Source of the DNA: Triplophysa rosa
Taxonomy: Eukaryota; Chordata; Actinopteri; Cypriniformes; Nemacheilidae
Length of the DNA: 64,000 nucleotides
Assembly: GCF_024868665.1 (NCBI RefSeq)
Contig: NC_079900.1
Span: 4,178,608 to 4,242,607 of the forward strand
Direction of reading: 5' to 3'
Position numbers and translations under genes: made by a program. The notes under the pieces were generated by a model. It made no database searches. It had not been told where the DNA came from and saw only the letters and a list, made by a program, of their open reading frames with translations. Of this stretch, positions 1-10,699 are shown in pieces; position 1 is the stretch's first letter, and every line of letters begins with the position of its first letter.

Positions 1-640
1 TGAATACTTTTCCTTTCAGTGTGCCCCGTGTGTCACAAAGCAAACTCTATGCTACTGCCTATTTCACAAGCTCACGCATTAATTCAACACTTGATTCTAT
101 AGCCTCCAGCTCATGGCTTTCTCAGACTCTGCGTGACCAACGGACCAAGTGAAGAGGAAGTGACACAAGTAAAAACAAAACAAAAAAAACGTATCAGTCT
201 CTCCTCTTTTTCTGCTAACATCTCTGTAGCCAAAGTCACTTTTAAAAACAAGATCAGCAACACTTCAAACACAGAATGACTTGTTTTGCTGATGCCTGAA
301 AGTTGTCAGCCATCAGCAGTCAGTTCTCCATCAGCACCACACACCCCTGTGGCCAATTCTTTGTAATCGGAGGTATCGGTTGTTTGCCAAAGACTTTTTA
401 GTAATTGTTTCTAAGTAAAATGTGTATACATATACCTTGAGCATTGGGGTGCAAATATTTTTTCTGTTGAATAAAGTTTCAGACCTAAGGCTCTGTATTC
501 ATGGTGAGTGAGTGGCAACGAATGTCCTCCTTCACCTCACCCAGTCAATACATTTCCCTCCAGGAACATACATGTAGGCCGTTTCTCAATTCCAAGAACG
601 TAAAGACCAGACTTCTGTTCTTGTGGAGACCGGTCTTGGG
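1..640 (+). other. 5' flank with a polyadenylation signal
   Basis: No recognisable coding sequence. A canonical AATAAA lies at about 470-475 in AT-rich sequence, so this may be the 3' untranslated end of a plus-strand gene lying to the left. Nothing here confirms that a transcript exists. Confidence 0.3.
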
Positions 641-648
641 ACGTCGAA

Positions 649-1470
649 ATGTCAGCCATGCTTTCCCGGGCCGCCGGCATTGGGTTGCAGTGCCCGCACT
701 GCCTCTCCCAATGCTCGCGGCTGGATACATGGTACCTCGGGTTTGAGAGCGGCTCCACGCCGTACTTGCCCCAGTGCCGTGTTTCCCGGGAAGTGCATGA
801 GGAACTTAGTACGACCTGGAACGCCCCCTTCGGCGCGTGCACGTCAACTAGTTCCATCACCCTTTCTTCCCTCGATGGTGGGGCAGCTAGAGGATACGCC
901 GAGTCCCCCTGGGGCTCGACCTAGACTCCCGTCCAAAGCACGTAGGCTTTTCGGCATCCAGGATGTCGAGAGCTTACTCTGCTGCGGGCCAAGCTGTCCC
1001 CTCTCTCCACGCTATGGCCATCCTGAGGCCAAGGCGTTCGAAGAGCTCCACGAGGGTAAGACCGACCCAGCGCTTATGCAGGAACTCTGCGCCGTCACCG
1101 ACCTCGTTCTACGGGCGACCAACGTGACCGCGCGGGCCCTGGGTTGGGCGATGTCCACACATGTGGTCCAGGAGAGACACCTCTGGCCAAACCCTGCACA
1201 AATGGGTTGCGAGAAAGTCAGCTTTCTCGACGCACCCATCTCGCAAGGGGGGGGGCCTGTTTGGTGATACTGCCGAGCCACAGTTCTCGACAGTAAAAGG
1301 AGCAGACAGAGGATATCAAGCATATCCTACCCCGCCGCGACTCGGCTGCCCCCTGGCCGTCGAGATCCTGTGCTCCCTCTGCTTCCCAGCAGCCCTGGTC
1401 CTCTTCCCAGCAGACCACCACCCCATCAGCAACCGTGGCGGAAGCCGTAGCGGCCCTCATGGGAAGACCT
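649..1470 (+). pseudogene. DIRS gag-like ORF1, frameshifted
   Basis: Translation starts plausibly at the ATG at 649 (MSAMLSRAAG), followed by a cysteine cluster (LQCPHCLSQC). A region containing SRAYSAAGQAV follows near 970 in the same frame. The frame then switches near 1025 to one containing ELCAVTDLVLRATN and AMSTHVVQERHLW, and back near 1255 to LFGDTAEPQFS. Such blocks are typical of fish DIRS ORF1. The protein is probably a structural nucleic-acid-binding Gag. At least two frame switches and a poly-G run at 1249-1257 break it. Family assignment rests on pattern memory and the RT and recombinase that follow. Confidence 0.65.
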
Positions 1471-1673
1471 GAGGGAGATCGAGAACACCTTTTGGGCCTG
1501 ACCCCAGCCATTCCATTGCTGGTTGGTCGATCCGGGACGATTCCTGCCCCGTCCCAACAACCCACTTCTAAAGGTTTTTCTCTCTCTGTCTGGGTGTTTA
1601 TCACAGCCGCTCTCACCCTCTACACGACGGTGTTCGGCAACTCGACGTTGCTCATGGTGAGGCGCAACATCGA

Positions 1674-3726
1674 ATGTACATTGCAGCCCTCAGCACTCTC
1701 AAATCGACAGTGCGTGGAGCTGCATCGCCAGGCAGGCGAACCAGCAGAGCCAGTCTTCTTCCCGGGGGCCCGCCCCCGGCGAGAGACCCGCACTGCCAGC
1801 CATCGAACCACCCCCCGGGGGGGTCGATGAAGCAGATCGTACCCTTAGTCCCCCTGTCGCGGTCCCTGGGAGCTTGGCTCGAGCTTCCCACACCATCACG
1901 GTGGCTGAGGAGAACGATCCGTCTCGGCAATGCGATCCAGTTTGCTAGAAACCCGCCCAAGTTCCGGGGCATCCTCGCCACCTCGGTCAGAGGGCGGGAT
2001 GCTCCCATACTACGGGGCGAGGTCGCCACCCTTCTGGCGAAGGGTGCGATCGAGTCTGTCCCCCTAGCCGAGATGTTCAAGGGGTTTTAAAGCCCCTACT
2101 TCATCGTCCCCAAAAGAGGCGGGGGGGGGGGGTACGCTCCATCCTAGATCTGCGTACCCTGAAAAGACACCTGCACAAGCTACCGTTCAGGATACTCACG
2201 CAGAAGCGCATCCTGACATCTGGCAGATGTCAGGATTGGTTCATGGCAATCGACCTAAAGGACGCTTACTTTCATGTCTCGATTCTCCCTCGCCATCGCC
2301 CGTTCCTACGTTCGCTTTGGAGGGTCAGGCATATCAGTACAGAGTCCTCCCCTTTGGTCTGTCTCTGTCTCCATGAGTCTTTACGAAGATCGTGGAAGCC
2401 GCCCTCTCTCCCCCCAGGGAGAAGGGTGTGCGGGTACTCAACTATCTCGACGACTGGCTTATCTTGGCACACTCGCGAGATCTGTTGTGTGCACACCTGG
2501 TGCTCCGGCACCTAGATCGATGGGGGCTACAGGTCAACTGAGAGAAGAGCAAGCTCTCCCCTGTGCAGAGCATCCTCTATCTTGGTATGGAACTCAACTC
2601 TGTCACCATGACAGCGCGACTGTCCACAGCACGCGCCCAGTCGGTGTTGAACTGCCTGGATCATTTCAAGCAGTCAGCGGTTCCCCTGAAACTATTTCAG
2701 AGGCTCCTGGGACACATGGCATCCTCGGCGGTGGTGATACCCCTCGGGTTGATGCACATGAGACCGCTCCAACACTGGCTTCAGAGTCGAGTTCCCTGGA
2801 GAGCGTGGCACACCGGCAGCAGGCGGATGGTGATTACGCCTCGCTGCCGATGCACCCTAACCCCTTGGTCTTCCATGACCTTCCTTCGGGCAGGGGTACC
2901 CCTAGGGCAGGTTACGAGGCATGTCGTGGTGACGACGGACGCCTCCCTGCAGGGTTGGGGTGCAGTGTGCAACGGGCACGCAGTGTCGGGGCTTTGGACG
3001 GGCCCCCGCCTGCGCTGGCATATCAATTGCCTAGAGTTGTGGGCTGTGCTACTTGCACTGAAGAGGCTGCAGCCTCTCGTGCAGGGCAAGCACGTGCTGG
3101 TCCGGTCGGACAGCACTACTGCAGTAGCGTATATCAATCGTCAGGGTGGCGTTCGCTCTCTGCAGTTAACACGACTTGCCCGACGCCTCCTCCGGTGGAG
3201 TCAGCAGGTGATCCGCTCCCTGCGTGCCACGTATATCCCAGGCGACCTGAACCAGACAGCCGACGCGCTCTCTCGTCAGTCTACGCCTCGCGGAGAGTGG
3301 CGACTCCACCCCCGCGCAGTCCAGCTCATTTGGGTGCAGTTCGGGCAGGCCCAGGTAGACCTGTTTGCCTCCCTCGAAACCACCCATTGCCCGCTTTGGT
3401 ACTCTCTGACCGAGGGACCCCTCGGCACGGATGCCCTAGCGCACAGCTGGCCGCGGGACAAGCGGAAGTACGCCTTCCCCCCAGTGAGCCTCATTGCACA
3501 GACCCTGTGCAAGGTCAGGGAAGAGGAGCAGCAAGTGTTACTCGTTGCGCCACACTGGCCCAACCGGACTTGGTTCTCGGAGCTAATGCTCTTGACGACA
3601 GCTCCCCCCTGGCCGATTCCCCTGACGAAGGACCTGCTTTCCCAGGGGAAGGGCACGTTATGGCATCCCAGGCCAGACCTCTGGAACCTCCATGTCTGGC
3701 CCCTGGACGGGACGAGGAGATCCTGA
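1674..3726 (+). pseudogene. DIRS reverse transcriptase / RNase H, broken
   Basis: The N-terminal RT part is open from 1674 to a stop at 2088-2090. After a poly-G run near 2121-2131 the frame changes. RT motif A appears as AIDLKDAYFHVSI near 2245-2285, and the YxDD-type box as YLDDWLILA near 2447-2473 in another frame. From 2563 to 3726 the frame is open for 387 residues and holds RNase H: TTDAS near 2934, an ELWAV glutamate, VRSDSTTAVAYI near 3100 and GDLNQTADALSR near 3240. The enzyme would copy the element RNA to DNA and degrade the template. The stop and frame changes make the RT half non-functional; the RNase H half looks intact. Its end overlaps the recombinase ORF, as is normal in DIRS. 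Confidence 0.85.
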
Positions 3727-4724
3727 GTGGTCTGCCCCCGGCGGTGGTAGCTACCATTTCTCAGGCTAGGGCACCTGCCACTAGGCGACTGTACGCCTAC
3801 AAGTGGCGCCTCTTCTCGACCTGGTGTGCTTCTCGAGGAGAAGACCCACGGAGTTGTGCGATCGGGTCCGTGCTGTCCTTCCTACAAGAGAGACTCGAGA
3901 CTAACCTCTCCCCCTCCACACTGAAAGTGTATGTAGCCGCCATTGCTGCTCATCACAACTCAGTTGCTGGGAAGTCTCTAGGGCAGCACGACCTGGTCAT
4001 TAGGTTCCTAAGGGGCGCGAGGAGGCGTAATCCGCCTCGTCCGCACTCCATACCCTCTTGGGACCTGGATGTAGCCCTGTCAGGTCTCACCAGGCCCCCC
4101 TTCGAGCCCCTAGGGGATGCCTCTCTTCCTCATCTTACGATGAAGACGGTTCTCCTTTTGGCGCTCGCCTCCATCAAGAGGGTAGGGGATCTACAGGCTT
4201 TCTCCGTGTCCCCTGACTGCCTAGAATTCGGACCCAGGGATTCTCACGTTATCCTGAGACCTCGGCCCGGCTACGTGCCCAAGGTTCCCACCGCTCCCTT
4301 TCGGGACCAGGTGGTGAACTTACAGGCGCTCCCCACTGGGGAGGAAGACCCAACCCCGTCCGTGTTGTGTCCAGTACGCGCGCTGCGCCTCTACTTAGAC
4401 CGCACACAGAGTTTCAGGAGCTCGGATCAGCTCTTTGTCTGTTTCGGAGGTCAGCAACAGGGGAGAGCTGTCTCCAAGCAGAGGTTGGCCCACTGGATTG
4501 TGGACGCTGTCAAGGCAGCTTACCAATCCCTAAATCGCCCGTGCCCCCTAGGAGTGAGGGCCCACTCCACCCGGGGTGTTGCCTCCTCTTGGGCCTTGGC
4601 ACGGGGGGCCTCTCTCGCAGACATTTGCAGAGCTGCGGGTTGGGCTACACCCAACACCTTCGCGAGGTTTTACAACCTCCGCGTAGAGCCGGTGTCAGCC
4701 CGCGTCCTGCATGGCCACATGTAG
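3660..4724 (+). CDS. DIRS tyrosine recombinase, intact ORF
   Basis: 354 residues from the ATG at 3660 (MASQARPLEP) to the TAG at 4722-4724. I chose this start because the second DIRS copy has the same Met-Ala-Ser-Gln start. The frame is also open upstream to 2274, but that part overlaps RNase H in another frame and reads as non-coding. Tyrosine recombinase signatures are in order: an N-terminal core-binding region (SQARAPATRRLYAYKWRLF), the first arginine in IKRVGDLQAF, the H-x-x-R box in RAHSTRGVASSW, and the tyrosine in RFYNLRVEP near the C-terminus. It would integrate circular element DNA. The ORF overlaps the RT/RNase H ORF by 67 nt in a different frame. No break is visible. Confidence 0.85.
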   Translation: MASQARPLEPPCLAPGRDEEILSGLPPAVVATISQARAPATRRLYAYKWRLFSTWCASRGEDPRSCAIGSVLSFLQERLETNLSPSTLKVYVAAIAAHHNSVAGKSLGQHDLVIRFLRGARRRNPPRPHSIPSWDLDVALSGLTRPPFEPLGDASLPHLTMKTVLLLALASIKRVGDLQAFSVSPDCLEFGPRDSHVILRPRPGYVPKVPTAPFRDQVVNLQALPTGEEDPTPSVLCPVRALRLYLDRTQSFRSSDQLFVCFGGQQQGRAVSKQRLAHWIVDAVKAAYQSLNRPCPLGVRAHSTRGVASSWALARGASLADICRAAGWATPNTFARFYNLRVEPVSARVLHGHM

Positions 4725-5470
4725 GACCGGCAACTGGTAGGGTGTACGCCTGTTCGGTTCTTTTCCCCCTCTCTCGAGTGGGTCAGTATACCGATTCAGC
4801 CTCCATTCTTTCCCCACTGGGCGAAGAACAGGCACTCCATCCATCACTAAGCAAGCACCCCCTGGGGCGGGCTGGGCAGAGCAGCCCTGCCCCTTAGGCC
4901 GGGTATCTCCGGAGTTATTCGCAACATAGCTCTAACCGGACCTAGTGCTACCAGACGTTGCAACTCCCCAGTAGGGCGGTTCCGTCTGATGTATCCTCAT
5001 GCTGGTTCCCACCTTGGTAACCCATGACCTCCCCGGGTGGACCTCCACCTCGCGGTTTTCTCTTCAGCCGCACTTTCTTCCCATGAGTTCTTCCCCATCG
5101 GTGAGACCATGTTGGTATCTCCACTATTCTCCTCCCTGCGGTAGGAAGTGGTCTCTGTAGCGCATCCCCCACTTGAGGAAGTAGCGCTTACCCAGTGCCT
5201 TACGGTTCCGGGCGGCTTCTCGCTGTTAGAGAAACAAGGCCGCCGCCTGTGAGGCCGAAGGTAGGGGCCTTCCCACCTTTCAAGAAAGCTCTGGGACCCC
5301 CTACCTACCCACTGGTAGGTTACAATTTCGCGGTAGCGTTCACGGCTGACACGCCCAGGCCAGTCACCGTCGCTTCGTTGAGATTGTGACAGGGCACAGT
5401 GTTATGGCGTTTTCCATTGGAACCCCATCTGTCGGTTCGACACAACGTCGAGAGACCGACAGAAAGGGAA

Positions 5471-5800
5471 CGTCTCGGTTACGTTTGTAACCTCGGTTCC
5501 CTGATGGAGGGAACGAGACGTTGTGTCCTCCTTCCCACAACACGTGCTGTCCTCTGCAGCAGTCGTGAGAGGTCTCAGGCTCCTCAGAACAAAGGTGAAT
5601 GAATGAAGCACGCCGTCTCCCTTTTATACCCGGATTTCCGGGGGTGGAGTCTGGCATGCAAATTTCATTCGCCAATTTTCATTGGCCTTTTCTAAGTAGT
5701 CGGAAGCGATTGGTTCTCAGGGACGAACCCCATCTGTCGGTTCGACACAACGTCTCGTTCCGTCCATCAGGGAACCGAGGTTACAAACGTAACCGAGACG
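5471..5800. repeat. DIRS terminal block bounded by 57-nt inverted repeats
   Basis: The arms 5471-5527 and 5744-5800 are reverse complements with one mismatch. Between them lies a TATA-like motif whose TATAAAAG reads on the minus strand (about 5620-5630). This fits a terminal repeat that is an inverted copy of a promoter-bearing left end, as in DIRS elements. The same block, with its own 57-nt arms, is present at 30769-31100 in the second DIRS copy. Confidence 0.75.
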
Positions 5801-5808
5801 ATTCCCAG

Positions 5809-5940
5809 TTCTGTCTTTATACCACTGATATCTCCAGTTTAATGATGTGTAAAGTTTCTCTATCTCACACTTCAGAGTGACTGTCTCTCCAGTGAACACA
5901 GATGTGTCTGGTGTTACTCTCACTGTAGCTCTGGGTAAAG
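5809..5940 (-). pseudogene. Ig-like domain exon remnant, cut by DIRS
   Basis: On the minus strand this reads as the first half of an Ig-domain exon (TPDTSVFTGETVTLKCEIEK, then WRYQWYKD), nearly identical to the exon at 10412-10699. The splice acceptor side is kept at 5940/5941. The second half is replaced by the DIRS terminal block ending at 5800. The missing half is not found at the other end of the DIRS, so this is a deletion or rearrangement rather than a simple insertion. Confidence 0.8.
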
Positions 5941-6635
5941 CTGTAAAGATGATGCATATTCAAACTCAGGGCTTTACAAACAGTACACAGATTATGAGGG
6001 TTAAACTGCTTTTATAGTAAATGACAAAATAGACACAAACATTTAATTGTTCCTAACAAATAAATAAACTCAATGTCATTTCTCAAACAGAACAGAACAG
6101 TAGAGAAAGAGAAATCTTGTGTTTATCATCACAGACAGAAGAGACACACTGATATTCTGTGTTTCATTCCGGCCTGTTTTTCATCATTTAAGACTTAAAA
6201 ATTAAAAAATTAAAATGCCATCCTAAATGTCTTCAGTTGAAAAAAAATGAAATAATACAACGCAGATCCTGAATGGATCAGTCCCCTGGATGGGATGTAA
6301 CAACATAAAATAATCCAAATGAATCATACAATTAAAAAACTTTTAAAAAGGAATTTAACTGATTTAACTTAAATATTTTGTGAGATTTTGGCTATTTAAT
6401 TGAGCCTATAATCAACACAATGACAAACAAAATGCACTTAAATTGAATTTATTAAAAAAAAGATTTACAAGAATAACGTTTTTTGTGTTGTTTACTACAG
6501 GGGACTGAAAAATTACAGAAAGAAAAAATTAAAATACTGTATAGGGGCTAAAAATTACGGCTTTGTCATGTAAACTGATGTGATTCTGTTCAGCTAAAGA
6601 AAGAAGGTCATCTGCGTCATTTTTGGGTGAACTAG
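5941..6635. other. AT-rich non-coding stretch
   Basis: Probably ancient intron or spacer of the Ig receptor locus. No ORF, RNA gene or repeat structure is supported. Confidence 0.4.
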
Positions 6636-7157
6636 CTGTAGTTATTTGATCTTTTTTACAGACATATTTTTTAATCTACAGTCGCAGTAACTATGAAGCT
6701 GTCTGTCATTCTCTGGCACATCACTGATTTTGATCTCATGTGTTGCAGGTGAAAATAGTTTTTATAAAACGGTCGGAACTGGTCCTTGATTCTGATTGGT
6801 TGAGCCGTGTTCTTAGCCGTTATAAAATACCCTGATTTATAAATGCTGACCGCATCATAGTCTCTAAGTCTCTAAGTATCACTGTGTCACTGTTGCTCGG
6901 TCTTGCTGTGCATTTTGAAAAATTTATTTTTATTTTTATTTGTTTTATAAGAGCAAGAAGGCCTGTGAAGCAGTGGGTTACAGTACATTTTATAACCGCT
7001 GAGGGGGCTTCACTTCACATCGTGCCTAAACTGTTATAAAATGAACTGTAATCCACTGCTTCTTGGGGCTTATTGCTTTAATTTACTATGATCTTCTCCC
7101 CACTGCAAAGAAAGAATTCATTTAATTTTAAAAGTACAGGACACCACATTTCATCCT
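6636..7157. repeat. ~520-bp repeat, copy 1 (pair with 9558-10062)
   Basis: Nearly identical to 9558-10062, apart from a small internal length difference near 6865-6945. Inside, an imperfect inverted repeat pairs about 6973-7001 with about 7029-7058 (GCAGTGGGTTACAG against CTGTAATCCACTGC). It could be a non-autonomous transposon or a local duplication inside the receptor locus. Confidence 0.7.
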
Positions 7158-7404
7158 GCATTTGGGCCATTGATGTGAATTCCTTACATCTTATCTTTCC
7201 AAATGTTCTGCCAAAACATACCGCGAATGGTCACGTGACTTTTTAATACACCACTTGACTTGTAAATACGACAAGAAGTTTTTTCATTGCATGGCTTTAT
7301 CGTATTGCCTGAAAAAACACCTCATACGAGCGTGATTACTTTTTTGCAATACATTGGAGTTTTTGCGAAATTGAAGAGTTCCATTGGGCGTATTTTCAAT
7401 GCGC

Positions 7405-7500
7405 TATAGGGCTGCAACTAACGATTATTTTGATAATCGATTAGTTTGACGATTATTTTTTCGATTAATAGATTAATCGGATATAATGAAATTGCATCTT
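7405..7500. repeat. hAT-like terminal fragment
   Basis: TAGGGCTGCAACTAACGATT followed by repeated GATTAAT/ATCGATTA motifs is the end of a very common fish non-autonomous hAT repeat. No partner end is seen, so it is a fragment. Confidence 0.45.
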
Positions 7501-7946
7501 TTGCTTATAATAAGTAAATCAGATATGGGAAAAGTATACACAACTGAACTCATTAGCCTTCTCCCAAAATGTTGTGAATGTCTTGTGGGAATATTTTTCA
7601 GATAAAAGTATGATTTAAATATCAATATAATCAATAAGTGTTTTCTTTCATTAAATCATTAAGCTGTGTGTTTTGTCATGTGCTTGCTATCTTACTCAGT
7701 AAAATAGTTACTGTGGCAAATGGGGGTTGGAGCCATAAATTATCTAGATCAACACACACACACACACAAAAAGAGTGTTTTTCACATAAAAATGTTATGA
7801 ATCAATCCACTGCATATGTTTTAAGTATAATCATGAGTTGTGATGTGTTTTAATGAATCATAGGATTAAGAAACAACGCTAATAATTAAAAACATTAGAT
7901 GATTGAGTGTTTTCTTTTTACTAAAAGAATGTTAAGAATGTTGGTA

Positions 7947-8356
7947 TGTTGTCCGGCCACAAAAACTGTTTCTAGGAGACCACTCCCCAAAAGAAACTGT
8001 CCTGGAGAACATTCCTCAGGACTGGCGATTGACCACAGGATATACGTTTTGAAATGTTATTTTACAGGAACTAAGAAAAAGGACTTCACGGTGATTGGTG
8101 GAAACGGAGCAGCATAAAAGGCAGAGGAGGAGTCAGAAGATACGAGCGACGTCACATACTTAATAAATATGGGTGTTTTTGAATATTTTGTGTTGTTGGC
8201 TTGTGGTGGAGTGAGGAGATCGTCTGACAACCCAAAGCTTTGTTACCTTTTTACATCTGATAATAAAACTTCTGTTTAATTTTGGAGAACGTCTCTGTGC
8301 AAATTTTTGAGCATGCAGGACTGCCTTTAAAGTCCAACTGCGTTAGGCGGGATACA
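7947..8356 (+). repeat. Candidate solo LTR
   Basis: The stretch begins TGTTGTCCGG and ends GGGATACA. It has a TATA-like CATAAAAG at about 8113 and AATAAA at 8262, spaced as in a retroviral-type LTR. No flanking duplication or primer-binding site is visible, so the call is tentative. A (CA)n run lies to its left at about 7752-7769. Confidence 0.3.
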
Positions 8357-8669
8357 TGAGCGCCGAGCACTCGGTGGTTCCCTGAAGCACACGTCTCCAA
8401 AAACATCCAAGCAAATTTTTAAACAGACGCAATCTTTATTAACCAACCACAGATTTGAACTTTAAACACATACTGTAACGTCATTATAGTTGTGATTTAA
8501 TGTTATTAGGTTATAGCGTGAGGTAATTACTCCCTGTGCCCTAAAGACGAGAGGGGGGTAGGGAGGAGGGTTGGCTTTTGGGGTTCGGAAAGTTGGTTAA
8601 GTGTTGGTGTGGGTGCGAATGTTCGGTGTATGTTATGGCCAGTGCAGTGAACCTGGTTATATTGTTAAA

Positions 8670-8696
8670 CTCTCACTGTAGCTCTGGGTAAAGCTG
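8670..8696 (-). pseudogene. 27-nt Ig exon end abutting a gap
   Basis: The 27 bases before the gap equal the 5' end of the Ig exon at 10412-10699, including the acceptor-side sequence. To the left, homology stops abruptly. The rest of the exon may be lost in the gap or the join may be wrong. Confidence 0.55.
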
Positions 8697-9046
8697 NNNN
8701 NNNNNNNNNNNNNNNNNNNNNNNNNNNNNNNNNNNNNNNNNNNNNNNNNNNNNNNNNNNNNNNNNNNNNNNNNNNNNNNNNNNNNNNNNNNNNNNNNNNN
8801 NNNNNNNNNNNNNNNNNNNNNNNNNNNNNNNNNNNNNNNNNNNNNNNNNNNNNNNNNNNNNNNNNNNNNNNNNNNNNNNNNNNNNNNNNNNNNNNNNNNN
8901 NNNNNNNNNNNNNNNNNNNNNNNNNNNNNNNNNNNNNNNNNNNNNNNNNNNNNNNNNNNNNNNNNNNNNNNNNNNNNNNNNNNNNNNNNNNNNNNNNNNN
9001 NNNNNNNNNNNNNNNNNNNNNNNNNNNNNNNNNNNNNNNNNNNNNN
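8697..9046. other. Assembly gap (350 N)
   Basis: Undetermined sequence between Ig exon pieces; open frames crossing it are meaningless. Confidence 0.99.
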
Positions 9047-9054
9047 TCTCTCAC

Positions 9055-9330
9055 CTGTAACATTGATCCACAGAACATCACTGTAGTCTGTGTAATAGAC
9101 TGGATTCCCTCTTCCAGCTCTACACCAGTACAGACCTCCATCTGAAACTGTAACGGTGGGAATTGTGTAGTAGTTTTCATCTGTTGTCGTCTTCTCAGTG
9201 TTCTGTGTGTGTTTGTACCAGTAAAACTTCCATCCAGTGAACTGATTCATGAGACACTTCAGAGTCACTGTGTTTCCCGTCAGTACAGATCCTTCAGTAT
9301 CTGATCTGAGTTCAGCTTTTGGTTTTGATC
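9055..9330 (-). CDS. Ig-like domain exon (D2 type)
   Basis: A 276-nt exon with consensus acceptor (TCCTGCAG before 9330 on the minus strand) and donor (GTGAGAGA after 9055), in phase 1 on both sides. It encodes one Ig domain: the first cysteine in TVTLKCLMNQ, tryptophans in WKFYWYKH, and the second cysteine in DGGLYWCRAG, ending in INVTG. This fits fish leukocyte immune-type receptor / Fc-receptor-like / CD22-like proteins, cell-surface receptors of leukocytes. It lies downstream of the 10412-10699 exon in the same transcript direction. The exon itself is intact, but the locus has broken exons, so the whole gene may be non-functional. Confidence 0.8.
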
Positions 9331-9557
9331 CTGCAGGAGAATAAAACACATTCAGATGCTGAAGAGTCTCAGAGTTCATCTGCTTCTCTCTGAGTCTTTA
9401 TTACAGTCATGACTTTAACAGAGAGAGTCACATGATCACTGTCCTGAGAGGATGAGGGGCGTCCAGCTCTCTCTCCTCTACACCAGAACTCATCCTGATC
9501 AGATGCTGAACTGATAGTGAAGATGTTTGAGTCTGAGGAAAACACTGGATTTGTTTC

Positions 9558-10062
9558 CTGTAGTTATTTGATCTATTTTACAGACATATTTTTTAATCTA
9601 CAGTCGCAGTAACTATGAAGCTGTCTGTCATTCTCTGGCACATCACTGATTTTGATCTCATGTGTTGCAGGTGAAAATAGTTTTTATAAAACGGTCGGAA
9701 CTGGTCTTTGATTCTGATTGGTTGAGCCGTGTTCTTAGCCGTTATAAAATACCCTGATTTATAAATGCTGACTGCATCAGAGTCTCTAAGTATCACTGTG
9801 TCACTGTTGCTGTGTTGCTCGGTCTTGTTGTGCATTTGGAAAAACTGTTTTATAAGAGCAAGAAGGCCTGTGAAGCAGTGGGTTACAGTACAGTTTATAA
9901 CCGCTGAGGGGGCTTCACTTCACATCGTGCCTAAACTGTTATAAAATGAACTGTAATCCACTGCTTCTTGGGGCTTATTGCTTTAATTTACTATGATCTT
10001 CTCCCCACTGCAAAGAAAGAATTCATTTAATTTTGAAAGTACAGGACACCACATTTCATCCT
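9558..10062. repeat. ~505-bp repeat, copy 2 (pair with 6636-7157)
   Basis: Same sequence as 6636-7157 with few substitutions and one short indel. It sits in the intron between the two intact Ig exons. Confidence 0.7.
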
Positions 10063-10411
10063 TCAACAGAGGATTATGCATTTCTATTTGAATATAAAAA
10101 GTTACAAATAGCTTTAAAAAAATCCAACATCGTTCGTCTCAATGCGTGTCATTTTTAAAATTGTCACTTATTGTATGTTTGTTGAATTTATTGTGAATGC
10201 ATTGATATAGATCTCTCTCGAGAAGAGATTTTAATCTCAAGAAACTAATCTGGTAAACTAAAAATTTAAATAAAGCTGAGGAAAGAAGAAAATCAGGTTG
10301 ACACAAATATTAATACAACACAACCTTTGGCATAATGTTTTTGATAATTAACACATTCAAGATGCTCTTGTCTTTATTCTCCCATTTTACAGACATTGAT
10401 CTTAAACTTAC
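10063..10411. other. Intron of Ig receptor locus
   Basis: AT-rich sequence between the repeat and the next Ig exon. No further feature is seen. Confidence 0.45.
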
Positions 10412-10699
10412 CCTTTACTGTGAGATAAATATATGAGCTTGAAGAAGTTTGCGGTCGTCCATGAATCTCTGTTTCACACCAGAACTGATTCTGATCAGAT
10501 TGAGTAACTGAACTGATAGTGAGAGTGTTTGTGTTTACTGTGTAACGCTCAGAGTTCAACACTTCACGTCTGTCTTTATACCACAGATATCTCCAGTGTA
10601 ATGATGTGTAAAGTTTCTCTATCTCACACTTCAGAGTGACTGTCTCTCCAGTGAACACAGATGTGTCTGGTGTTACTCTCACTGTAGCTCTGGGTAAAG
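10412..10699 (-). CDS. Ig-like domain exon (D1 type)
   Basis: A 288-nt exon, phase 1 at both ends, with acceptor ATCTTTACAG before 10699 and donor GTAAGTTTA after 10412 on the minus strand. The domain reads ALPRATVRVTPDTSVF, first cysteine in TLKCEIEKLY, WRYLWYKD, then SDQNQFWCETE with the second cysteine, and ends in IYLTVKG. The length of 96 codons is normal for an Ig exon. Partial near-identical copies at 5809-5940 and 8670-8696 show that this exon type was duplicated locally. Likely an extracellular domain of a leukocyte immune-type or Fc-receptor-like receptor; the exact gene is not assigned. Confidence 0.82.

Larger units (their letters stand above)
641..5800 (+). mobile_element. DIRS-type tyrosine-recombinase retrotransposon, copy 1
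   Basis: The order is gag-like region, reverse transcriptase/RNase H, then a tyrosine recombinase in an overlapping frame, followed by a terminal block with inverted repeats. This is the DIRS layout. DIRS elements integrate by recombinase and leave no target duplication, and I see none. The expected left inverted terminal repeat is missing before the gag region, so the left end is truncated or rearranged. The right end is at 5800 and runs almost directly into an Ig exon remnant. Gag and RT carry frameshifts, so the copy cannot be autonomous as assembled. Confidence 0.9.

Noticed and set aside
2274..3659. N-terminal half of the long 816-codon frame as one protein
   Set aside because: It overlaps the RT/RNase H coding frame and its residues show no domain; only the part from 3660 on is the recombinase.
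8657..9379. Long frame crossing the first gap
   Set aside because: Frame continuity over N bases is meaningless; only 9055-9330 is supported as an exon.
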